A stretch of DNA of 64,000 nucleotides from Bin107 sp965221655 (lineage in GTDB: Bacteria; UBA8248): assembly GCA_965221655.1 (NCBI GenBank), contig OZ244906.1, positions 1,612,001-1,676,000 of the forward strand. The letters run 5' to 3'. Every line of letters begins with the position of its first letter. Position 1 is the first letter of the stretch. This document shows positions 57,060-64,000 of the stretch, piece after piece. The notes beneath the pieces are model-generated. The model did not search any database. It was not told where the DNA came from and saw only the letters and a list, made by a program, of their open reading frames with translations. The translations under genes were made by a program, and so were the position numbers.

Positions 57060-58145
57060 TTGTCGAACGAAGCGATTATCGACGAATTCATCGAGAAAAC
57101 CCAACAACTCGACGGCCGGGAGGTGCGCGAGCGCGAGGCGTGGAACAACGAGGCGAACGCGGACGCCATACGCCACTTCGCCTACGGCATCGACGACGAC
57201 AACCCCCTCTGGCTGGACCCCGAATACGCGGCGCGCACCGCACACGGCGGCCTGCTGGCTCCGCCCGCGTTTTTGGTGTCGGTGCTCTACCCGATTCTCC
57301 ACGGCGCGCCCATGGTAGCGCCGCTCTCCTCCCTTATCGGGGGCGTCGAGTTCACATGGGAGAAGCCCGTCGCACTGGGCGCCAGGCTTCGCGCCACCTC
57401 CGTGCAAAAAGAATCCTACGTCAAGACGAACAAGGCGGGGCGCCGGCTCGTCTTCATCATCTCCGAGTGCACCTACCGCAACGAGGACGACGAGCTTGTC
57501 GCCACGGGCACGGGCACGATGATCAGAACCTTACAGGAGGGAAACGCCCTCCTCTACGACCGCCCCGTCAAGTGCTACGACGAGGCCGAACTCGCCGAAA
57601 TCGAGAGCGCCTACACCGCCGAGAAACGCAGGGGCGGCGAGAAGCGCCGCTTTGGCGACGTTTCCGTGGGCGAGGAACTCCCCTCCATGCTGCGCGGCCC
57701 CCTCACCATCGGCGACATGGTTGCCTGGAACGCGGGCAACGGCCCCTCCTACAAGGCGGGCAGGCGCGGCTATCTCGACCTCAAAAAAGCGCCCCACAAC
57801 GCCGTGCGCATCCCCCAGATCGGCATCGCCGTCAAAAACTCCCAACAGCACGAGGACTTCAACCTCGCCTCGGGGCGCGGAATGCCCGGCCCGTTCGACA
57901 ACGGCGTCATGCGCTTCGCCTGGGTGAGTCCGTTCATCACCAACTGGATGGGCGACGACGCCTTTTTGTGCAACCTCTACGTCCAGGTGCGCCGCCCGAT
58001 GATCTACGGCGACACCATTCGCCACACGGGCAAGGTGGTCGAGAAGAACGAGGCCGAGCGCACCGTGAAGGTCGAGATCACAGGCAAGAACCAGGAAGGT
58101 GAACTCGCCACGGCGGGTTCCGCCGTGGTGCGCCTGCCCGACTGA
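57060..58145 (+). CDS. MaoC-like acyl dehydratase with two hotdog domains
   Basis: 361 residues. The first hotdog contains FAYGIDDDNPLWLDPEYAARTAHGGLLAPPAFL, the FAS1-type dehydratase N-domain pattern; the second contains GRGMPGPFDNGVMRFAWVSPFITNWMGDD and KVEITGKNQEGELATAGSAVVRLP. Such proteins hydrate enoyl-CoA or related thioesters; the substrate is unknown. TTG 57060 is inferred from the GGGGGCG site upstream. Its place between hrcA and prmA is unusual, since grpE-dnaK-dnaJ normally lie there. Confidence 0.87.
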   Translation: MSNEAIIDEFIEKTQQLDGREVREREAWNNEANADAIRHFAYGIDDDNPLWLDPEYAARTAHGGLLAPPAFLVSVLYPILHGAPMVAPLSSLIGGVEFTWEKPVALGARLRATSVQKESYVKTNKAGRRLVFIISECTYRNEDDELVATGTGTMIRTLQEGNALLYDRPVKCYDEAELAEIESAYTAEKRRGGEKRRFGDVSVGEELPSMLRGPLTIGDMVAWNAGNGPSYKAGRRGYLDLKKAPHNAVRIPQIGIAVKNSQQHEDFNLASGRGMPGPFDNGVMRFAWVSPFITNWMGDDAFLCNLYVQVRRPMIYGDTIRHTGKVVEKNEAERTVKVEITGKNQEGELATAGSAVVRLPD

Positions 58146-58157
58146 GCACCAGAATCC

Positions 58158-59036
58158 GTGAAGAAAAACTGGCTCGAGCTACTCGTCGAGGTGTCTGCCG
58201 GGTGCGCCGAGGAAGCTGCGGCCCGCATCATCGAAGCGGGTGCCTCCGCCGTCGAGGAGCGTGAGGGCGAACGGGGTGCTGCGCTGTTGGTAACGCACGT
58301 GGCCGCAGGCGCGGGCGCGACGAAAAAACTCCGCGCGATAGAAAACCTCCTGGCGGACCTGGGCGTCACGAAGAGCGCCTTTACGCTCAAGAACATTGAG
58401 GAGCACGACTGGGTCGCCCGCGCGCGGGGACACTTCGGCGGTGCGGCCTACGGAGAGAGGCTCTGGGTAAGACCCTCCTGGGAGGAGGCCGCAACGCCCC
58501 CCGGCCGCGTCGCGCTGCTTTTAGAGCCCGGCCTCGCCTTCGGCACGGGCAGACACCCCTCCACCCATCTGGCGCTGCTGGCGATAGAAGAACGCTGCGC
58601 CCCGAACCCCCCTGAGCGGGTGGTGGACCTGGGCTGCGGCTCGGGCATTTTGGGCGTCGCCGCCCTGCTCCTGGGCGCAGGCCGCGTAACCGCGCTCGAC
58701 CTGGACCCGGCGGCGGTGGACGAGACCATCGCCCTCGCCGAGAAAAACGGCGTGGGCGAGAAAATCACCGTGCGCAACGAAGCGCTCACACCCGGCGCGC
58801 TGGGGAATTGGTGGGGCCGCGTCGACTTTCTGGCCGCGAACATATTTTTGGACGCGCTCGTCGAACTCGCTCCGCGCATCCGCGACGCGCTTGCTCCGGG
58901 CGGGGAGGGCGTACTCTCAGGAATCGGCTACGAGCAGGAGGAGAACCTCGCCCGCACCTGCCGGGAGGCGGGCCTCCGCGTGCGCAGGACGCGCCGCATC
59001 GAAGAGTGGGCGAGCGTCGAGGTGGCGCGGTCATGA
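58158..59036 (+). CDS. prmA: Ribosomal protein L11 methyltransferase
   Basis: Trimethylates lysines and the N-terminus of L11 (encoded at 8666-9091). 292 residues: an N-terminal L11-recognition domain (WLELLVEVSAGCAEEAAARIIEAGA), then the SAM fold with FGTGRHPSTHLAL, VVDLGCGSGILGVAALLLGA, TALDLDPAAV and the NPPY-like ANIFLDAL. Start GTG 58158 is 12 bases after the MaoC gene. It overlaps rsmE by ATGA. Confidence 0.95.
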   Translation: MKKNWLELLVEVSAGCAEEAAARIIEAGASAVEEREGERGAALLVTHVAAGAGATKKLRAIENLLADLGVTKSAFTLKNIEEHDWVARARGHFGGAAYGERLWVRPSWEEAATPPGRVALLLEPGLAFGTGRHPSTHLALLAIEERCAPNPPERVVDLGCGSGILGVAALLLGAGRVTALDLDPAAVDETIALAEKNGVGEKITVRNEALTPGALGNWWGRVDFLAANIFLDALVELAPRIRDALAPGGEGVLSGIGYEQEENLARTCREAGLRVRRTRRIEEWASVEVARS

Positions 59037-59794
59037 CCCGCGACGGACTGCGGCTGTTCTTCGTCGCGCCCGAGGCGGTGGAGAACGGCCATGTCGTCCT
59101 GGGAGCAGAGGAGTCGGCACACTTAAGCCGCGCGCTCCGTATGCAGGCGGGGGCGACGTGCCGCGTGGCGACCGAAGGCGAGGGCCGCGAATACCTGGTG
59201 GAACTCACGCACATATCACCGCGGCAAAGCACGGGCCGCATCCTCGAGCGATTGCCCGCGCGGCCGCCCGCACCCGCCTCGATAGCTCTGGGCGTGCCGC
59301 TGCTCAAGGGCGAGCGCTTCGAGTCGGTCCTGCGGATGGGCTGCGAACTGGGGGTCGACGCCTTCCATCCGCTCCAATTGGAGAGATGCGAGGCGAGGGT
59401 GCGCGAAGAACGCGGCGGCGCGCGCCACGCACGCTGGCGGCGCATCGTGCTCGAAGCCGCCAAGCAGTGCGACCGCGTTCCCCCGCCCGCCATGCATCCA
59501 CTCGGCAGCCTCGACGATTTTCTCGCCGCGACGCAAGATTTTGACCTCAAGCTCATGGGCTACCTGGGTACGGACGCCGTCTCCACCCAAAACGCGCTCG
59601 CTTGCGCGGCGGAAGCGCCGCTGCGGGTCGCCGTGCTCACCGGACCGGAGGGAGACCTGACGGCGCAAGAATCCGCACGCGCGCAATCCCGGGGGTTCGC
59701 GCCCGTGTCGCTCGGCCCCAGAATCCTGCGTTCCGACACCGCCCCGCTCGCCCTCGCGGCCATCGTCCAGCACGTCCTGGGCGACATGGGCTGA
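59033..59794 (+). CDS. rsmE: 16S rRNA (uracil-N3)-methyltransferase
   Basis: Methylates U1498 (E. coli numbering) of 16S rRNA. 253 residues of the SPOUT class: N-terminal PUA-like domain (LGAEESAHLSRALRMQAG), then LLKGERFESVLRMGCELGVDAFHPL, and the knot segments GPEGDLTAQESARAQSRGFAPVSLGPRILRSDTAPLAL. ATG 59033 overlaps the prmA stop codon. prmA-rsmE adjacency is widespread. Confidence 0.96.
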   Translation: MTRDGLRLFFVAPEAVENGHVVLGAEESAHLSRALRMQAGATCRVATEGEGREYLVELTHISPRQSTGRILERLPARPPAPASIALGVPLLKGERFESVLRMGCELGVDAFHPLQLERCEARVREERGGARHARWRRIVLEAAKQCDRVPPPAMHPLGSLDDFLAATQDFDLKLMGYLGTDAVSTQNALACAAEAPLRVAVLTGPEGDLTAQESARAQSRGFAPVSLGPRILRSDTAPLALAAIVQHVLGDMG

Positions 59795-59809
59795 GAGGTG
59801 CCGCGTCGT

Positions 59810-59838
59810 TTGACAGCCCTGCCCACGCGCCTTAGGTT
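59810..59838 (+). promoter_or_regulatory. Possible purD promoter
   Basis: Perfect TTGACA (59810-59815), 17-base spacer and a weak TAGGTT (59833-59838). It lies in the 77-base rsmE-purD gap. Confidence 0.45.
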
Positions 59839-59871
59839 GGGCCTTTCCATCCCTTGCCTTGAGAGTCCGCG

Positions 59872-61146
59872 ATGCAGGTGATCGTCGTGGGCGGGGGCGG
59901 GCGCGAGCACGCCCTGGCCTGGAAGCTGAGCGAAAGCCCCGAGGTGGACGAGGTCGTCTGCGCTCCCGGAAACGCGGGCACCGCCCGCGTCGGGCGAAAC
60001 GTCCGCGTGGACGCGGAGGACGTCCCCGGCCTGCTCGCACTCGCGAAAGAAGAGCAGCCGGGTCTCGTCGTCGTCGGTCCCGAAGCCCCCCTCGCGCTTG
60101 GTCTCGTGGACGAACTCGAAGCCCTGGGCATTCGCGCGTTCGGCCCCTCGGCGCAGGCCGCGCGCCTCGAGGCGAGCAAGGCGTTCGCCAAGGCGCTCAT
60201 GGACGAGGCCGGCATCCCCACCGCCGCCTACGGCGTCTTCGAGGACGCGGAGGAGGCGAAACGCTTCGTCACCGCGCGGGGCGGCGCCTGGGCGGTCAAG
60301 GCGGACGGGCTCGCCGCGGGCAAGGGCGTGCTGTTGTGCGAAGACCCCGCGAGCGCGCACGAGGCCATAGCCCGCATCATGGAGCAAAGGGCGTTCGGCG
60401 CCGCGGGGGCGAAGTGCGTGGTGGAGGAATTTCTGGAGGGAGAAGAGGCGAGCTTTCTCGCCTTCGTGGACGGAGAGACCGCACTCCCCATGGCTTCCGC
60501 CCAGGACCACAAGGCCATCGGCGAGGGCGACACCGGCCCCAACACGGGGGGCATGGGCGCCTACTCTCCAGCGCCGGTGCTCTCGGGCGCACTCGAGCAA
60601 AAAGCGCTCGACGACGTGATTCTGCCCGCCGTCTCGGCGATGGCGCGGCGGGGCACTCCCTACCGGGGGGTGCTCTACGCCGGCCTCATGGTACGGGGCG
60701 ACGACGTAAAGGTGCTCGAATTCAACTGTCGCTTCGGCGACCCCGAATGCCAGCCGCTCCTCATGCGCATGGAGGGCGATTTGCTGCCCGTCCTCCTCGC
60801 GTGCGCCGAAGGGAGGCTCCACGAAACCGCCCTGCGCTATTCAGAGGACGCCGCCGTATGCGTCGTCATGGCGGCGGGCGGCTACCCGGACTCCTACCGA
60901 AAGGGAGACGCCATTCACGGAATCGCCGAGGCCGACGCCACGCCCGGCGTGCGCGTCTTTCACGCGGGCACCGCGGCGAACGAGGCGGGCGAGGTGCTCA
61001 CCGCCGGCGGGCGCGTGCTGGGCGTAACCGCGCGGGGAGGCGACGTGCGGGAGGCGATGGCGCGCGCGTACGCGGCGTGCAACCACATCCACTGGGAGGA
61101 CGCCTACTTCCGCAAGGACATCGGCGCCAAGGCTCTCGGGCGCTGA
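59872..61146 (+). CDS. purD: Phosphoribosylamine-glycine ligase (GAR synthetase)
   Basis: Second step of purine synthesis. 424 residues, family length. N-domain VIVVGGGGREHALAWKLSESP, ATP-grasp domain with GPSAQAARLEASKAFAKALM, VKADGLAAGKGVLL, EEFLEGEEASFLAFVDG, DHKAIGEGDTGPNTGGMGAYSPAP and FNCRFGDPECQPLL, then the C-terminal domain. ATG 59872; GAGAG upstream. No other pur gene is adjacent. Confidence 0.97.
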   Translation: MQVIVVGGGGREHALAWKLSESPEVDEVVCAPGNAGTARVGRNVRVDAEDVPGLLALAKEEQPGLVVVGPEAPLALGLVDELEALGIRAFGPSAQAARLEASKAFAKALMDEAGIPTAAYGVFEDAEEAKRFVTARGGAWAVKADGLAAGKGVLLCEDPASAHEAIARIMEQRAFGAAGAKCVVEEFLEGEEASFLAFVDGETALPMASAQDHKAIGEGDTGPNTGGMGAYSPAPVLSGALEQKALDDVILPAVSAMARRGTPYRGVLYAGLMVRGDDVKVLEFNCRFGDPECQPLLMRMEGDLLPVLLACAEGRLHETALRYSEDAAVCVVMAAGGYPDSYRKGDAIHGIAEADATPGVRVFHAGTAANEAGEVLTAGGRVLGVTARGGDVREAMARAYAACNHIHWEDAYFRKDIGAKALGR

Positions 61147-61259
61147 GGGGGGCGCGCAGCGCCCGGTCTGCGGTATTCTTCGCAGGCAGGGGCCGCGACC
61201 CGTTTGACGCGCGTTTCGTCGATTCCCTTATCTTTACCCGCAACCGAGGTGGACACCGC

Positions 61260-62366
61260 TTGGAAGCGCTCATCATTCTCATCGACGGCGGCGACCCCGC
61301 CTATTTCGCGGCATCCCCGACGCCGAACCTGGATCGCCTCGCGCGCGAGGGGGAGCGTTTCGCCGTCGACTGCCAGATGCCCTCGGTCACCAACGTCAAC
61401 AACGTGTCGATGATCTGCGGCGCACCCCCGGCGGCCCACGGGATTACGGCAAACTACTTTCTGAACCACGAGACGGGCGAGGCGACCTACATGGAATCAG
61501 GCGAGTTCGTCCTCGCCCCCACGCTGATGGAGGCGGGCCGCGCCTCGGGCCGTGGGACCGCGGTGGTGGCCGCCAAGCAAAAACTCTGCGACATGATAGG
61601 CAAGGGAGCGCAGACGGTCGTAACCGCCGAGAAACCCCCTGCGTGGCTCCTCGAACACGCCGGCCCCCGGGAGGAAATCTACAGCGGGGCCGTGAACCTG
61701 TGGCTTTTGCGCGCGGCGCGCGCGATTCTCGACGCACAAGCACCCGACCTGCTCTACGTAACCACGACGGACTACATGCAGCACAAATACGCTCCGGAAT
61801 CCGCCGAGGCGCAAGAACACCACGCTGCCCTCGACGCGGAGATCGGCACGCTCTTAGACGCCTGGACGCACGCACGCCCCGAGGGGGCGGTCTTCATCAC
61901 CGCCGACCACGGAATGGGCGAGAAGACAAAAGCGGTGGACCCCGGCGTCGTGCTTAGGGCGCGGGGCATCGGCGCAGAGGCGGTGCCCATCATCAAGGAT
62001 CGCTACGTCGCCCACCACGGAAACCAGGGCGGTGCGGCCTACGTGCACCTCGAACGACCACAAGAAACCCTGGAAGCGGCCCTCGCCGCACTCAAGAGTC
62101 ATGCGGGCATCGAAGAGGCTCTCGCGCGCGAGGAGGCCGCCGCGCGCTTTGCCCTGATGCCCGAGCGGGTGGGCGACGTGATGGTGCTGGCCGACGCACA
62201 GACCGTCTTCGGCGTCATGGACGAGGCCGAACGCGCGGTGCGCCTCAGAAGCCACGGCTCGCTGCACGAGGCGCGGGTTCCCCTGTGGGCATGGAACGCA
62301 CCCGGCTTCAAGCAGCCCGCCCGGCATTTCGATTGTGTCCGCTACGTGATGGAGGGGCTGGGGTAA
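61260..62366 (+). CDS. Phosphonoacetate hydrolase-like enzyme (alkaline phosphatase superfamily)
   Basis: 368 residues. Metal and nucleophile residues of PhnA-type phosphonoacetate hydrolase are recognisable: Asp9 (LIDGGDP), Thr44 in PSVTNVNN, AKQKLCDMIGKGA (compare AKDKLR), TTDYMQHKYAP, ITADHGMGEKTK and YVAHHGNQGG. PhnA splits phosphonoacetate to acetate and phosphate; related nucleotide pyrophosphatase/phosphodiesterases are the alternative. TTG 61260 has GAGGTG eight bases upstream. No phn gene is nearby, and the substrate should be treated as unproven. Confidence 0.82.
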   Translation: MEALIILIDGGDPAYFAASPTPNLDRLAREGERFAVDCQMPSVTNVNNVSMICGAPPAAHGITANYFLNHETGEATYMESGEFVLAPTLMEAGRASGRGTAVVAAKQKLCDMIGKGAQTVVTAEKPPAWLLEHAGPREEIYSGAVNLWLLRAARAILDAQAPDLLYVTTTDYMQHKYAPESAEAQEHHAALDAEIGTLLDAWTHARPEGAVFITADHGMGEKTKAVDPGVVLRARGIGAEAVPIIKDRYVAHHGNQGGAAYVHLERPQETLEAALAALKSHAGIEEALAREEAAARFALMPERVGDVMVLADAQTVFGVMDEAERAVRLRSHGSLHEARVPLWAWNAPGFKQPARHFDCVRYVMEGLG

Positions 62367-62496
62367 TGCACAGGCTCCGCATCGTGCGGAGGCGCGCACA
62401 GACGACCGCAGCGGCGAGCCGCGTGACCAGCTCCTGCGAGAACCCGCCTCGAACGAACCGCAAGGGCGACACGATGCTTAAGGGTGCCGAAACCTG

Positions 62497-62531
62497 AAAA
62501 AATCTTTGCGCTCCCCTCTCAGGGGTTGCGC
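62497..62531 (-). terminator. Intrinsic terminator overlapping the end of the small membrane protein gene
   Basis: GCGC-AA-CCCCT-GAG-AGGGG-A-GCGC hairpin (62531-62508) followed by AAAGA and six T on the minus strand. The stem includes the stop codon (62521-62519). Confidence 0.6.
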
Positions 62532-62902
62532 TTGAGCCAGGGAAACTTCTCGTCGACGCCCGGCCAAATCTCGCGGATGGCAAAAAAGCATATCGCTATC
62601 CAGATGGCGAGACCCACGTCGAAGCCCTCGAGTATCCGCACCATCCAGATGAAGTCGAACGCCCCCAGCACAAAGGCTGCCGGGTAGGCGCACCACGTAA
62701 GGCCGCGCCATATCCCCAGCCCGAGCACCACCAGCCCGCCGCCGCCGCCCAGGGTCGCCCAGCCGTAGCCCACCCTGCCCGGCGCGCCCGCGTAGAGGGC
62801 CGAGGCGGTGAAGACGAGCATCAGGCAGGCGACGAGCAGCGTGGTTCGCGCCGCGCGCCCCGCGTCGAACGTTCTCACGTCTGCGGAAACCGAATCGCTC
62901 AC
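62519..62902 (-). CDS. Small integral membrane protein of unknown function
   Basis: 127 residues, four hydrophobic helices and a Trp-rich C-terminus (VDEKFPWLKRNP). I recognise no family. An ATG at 62920 is in frame, but a consensus AAGGAGG site lies five bases before GTG 62902, which is therefore the better start. Convergent with the phosphonoacetate-hydrolase-like gene and divergent from the alcohol dehydrogenase. Confidence 0.7.
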   Translation of the reverse strand: MSDSVSADVRTFDAGRAARTTLLVACLMLVFTASALYAGAPGRVGYGWATLGGGGGLVVLGLGIWRGLTWCAYPAAFVLGAFDFIWMVRILEGFDVGLAIWIAICFFAIREIWPGVDEKFPWLKRNP

Positions 62903-63023
62903 GTCCCCCTCCTTGTCCATCCACCCGCAGGGTACGCCATCCGCTTCTCGTTGCCCAGAGGTCGGGCGATGTGGTGTAATCGACGCACTTCAATCCCGTC
63001 TCATCTCACAGGGAGGATGCGCC

Positions 63024-64000
63024 TTGAAGGCCATGGTGCTCAGAGAACCCGGAAAACCCTTCACCGAAGAGGAATACCCCGACCCCGTCCCCGGTCCGGG
63101 CGAGGCCGTGGCGAAAATACGCGCCTGCGGGGCGGGGCTGACGATTCACCACGCCCGCATGGGGCGGATGCCCGACGTGAATTATCCCCTCGTCATCGGC
63201 CACGAGATCACCGCCGTCATCACCGCCGTGGGCGCGGGCGTGGAAGGCCTCGCCGAGGGCGACGCGGTGACGGCCTATTTCTACGTGACCTGCGGCAGGT
63301 GCAAGTGGTGCCTCATCAACCGCGAGACGCTGTGCGAGAACTTTACGGGCTACATCGGCCGCCAGGTGCAGGGAGCCTATGCGGAATACATCAAACTGCC
63401 CGCGCGCAACTTCCTCAAGCTCCCCGCCGGCCTCGACTACGAGAACAACGCGGCGGAGGTGTCCGTCATATGCGACGCCATCGCCACCCCCTACAAGGTG
63501 ACGCGCCGCGCGCGCATCGCCCCGCTCGAGAACGTCGCCGTCATCGGCGCGGGCGGCGGCGTGGGCATCCACATGGTCATGATGGCAAAGTGGGCGCACG
63601 CGAACGTCATCGCCGTGGACGTAGCGGCGAACAAACTCGGCAAGTGCCGCGACGTGGGCGCGAGCGAGGTGGTCGACGCCTCGCGCGAAGACACGGCGGA
63701 GGCGCTTTTGGACATCACGGGCGGCAAGGGCGTGGACGCGGTGATCGACTTCGTTTCCTCCGCTTCCACCCTGGAGGCGGGCGTACGCGCACTCGGGCGC
63801 GGCGGACGCCTGGTCACCCTGGGCGGCACGGGGCAGACGTTTCAGTCCGCCTCACGCGAGATGGTGCAAAAAGAGTTGGAGCTCCTGGGCAGCCGATACG
63901 CGACGAAACAGGAAGTCAGGGAATCGCTCGAACTCGTCGCGCGGGGCGACGCCTGGCCCGTGGTCACGGAGACCTACTCGTTCAACGTGGAGGAAGTCGA
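63024..64000 (+). CDS. Zinc-dependent alcohol dehydrogenase (MDR family), cut by window end
   Basis: First 325 residues are present. The GHEI segment (IGHEITAVITAVGAGVEGL) and structural zinc cysteines (CGRCKWCLINRETLC) identify the MDR family. The dinucleotide motif is VAVIGAGGGVGIHMVMMAKW. The usual catalytic-zinc CGxCGTD segment reads CGAGLTIHHARMG, so the Cys and His ligands remain but the loop is atypical. Start TTG 63024 has GGGAGG eight bases upstream. Substrate unknown. Confidence 0.9.
   Translation, partial: MKAMVLREPGKPFTEEEYPDPVPGPGEAVAKIRACGAGLTIHHARMGRMPDVNYPLVIGHEITAVITAVGAGVEGLAEGDAVTAYFYVTCGRCKWCLINRETLCENFTGYIGRQVQGAYAEYIKLPARNFLKLPAGLDYENNAAEVSVICDAIATPYKVTRRARIAPLENVAVIGAGGGVGIHMVMMAKWAHANVIAVDVAANKLGKCRDVGASEVVDASREDTAEALLDITGGKGVDAVIDFVSSASTLEAGVRALGRGGRLVTLGGTGQTFQSASREMVQKELELLGSRYATKQEVRESLELVARGDAWPVVTETYSFNVEEV

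Noticed and set aside
59859..62366. 835-codon plus-strand frame spanning purD and the next gene
   Set aside because: Only the part from 61260 has protein-family similarity; the first half is out of frame with purD and Arg/Gly-rich.

Overview
The window is about 64 kb of a GC-rich bacterial chromosome. It carries no phage, insertion sequence, CRISPR array or rRNA gene. The cell was probably Gram-negative: it has a TonB-like protein, two lipobox lipoproteins, a SurA/PpiC-type foldase and a periplasm-facing histidine kinase. Gene order is a mixture of what is known from Proteobacteria and Firmicutes, and a Desulfobacterota, Tectomicrobia or Nitrospinota-grade lineage fits best. That placement is inference and was not tested.

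Region 1 (1-21.7 kb, all minus strand) is a core information-processing block. Read in the direction of transcription it is: CaCA exchanger, parvulin, dcd, moaC, PIN-TRAM membrane protein, ispD, ispF, cysS, rlmB, tRNA-Thr(TGT)-Tyr-Gly-Thr(GGT), tuf, tRNA-Trp, secE, nusG, rplK, rplA, rplJ, rplL, rpoB, rpoC (cut by the window edge). Good sigma70-type promoters precede the tRNA cluster and tuf.

Region 2 (21.7-40.3 kb) is mixed and partly metabolic. It holds a PmtA-like lipid methyltransferase, an EamA permease, an OsmC-like gene with an in-frame UGA that is very probably selenocysteine, a sodium:solute symporter, a molybdenum hydroxylase large subunit, a Gfo/Idh/MocA oxidoreductase, a lipoprotein with an M50-like membrane protease, gpsA, a cupin with a structured leader, a DtxR-family regulator, a TonB-like protein, groES-groEL, an enoyl-CoA hydratase, a DUF1330 protein and a lipoprotein cytochrome c'. 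Between 29.73 and 29.91 kb a textbook sigma54 promoter is followed about 160 nt later by a strong intrinsic terminator with no ORF between them, so this is a candidate sigma54-dependent small RNA.

Region 3 (40.3-55.7 kb, minus strand) holds the large helicase Lhr, a patatin-like lipase, a TatD nuclease fused to a radical SAM domain, and the conserved tmk-holB-ricT-metG-tatD replication/translation cluster. A histidine kinase and a sigma54-activating response regulator follow.

Region 4 (55.8-64 kb, mostly plus strand) is hrcA, with a promoter and CIRCE-like operator, then a MaoC-type dehydratase, prmA, rsmE, purD and a phosphonoacetate-hydrolase-like phosphatase. A small membrane protein and a zinc alcohol dehydrogenase cut by the window end complete it. 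The grpE-dnaK-dnaJ genes that often sit between hrcA and prmA are absent here.

The strongest unusual signals are the selenocysteine OsmC gene with its SECIS-like hairpin, the sigma54-driven small RNA candidate, two copies of a five-unit 10-bp terminator repeat, and several genes that look leaderless.
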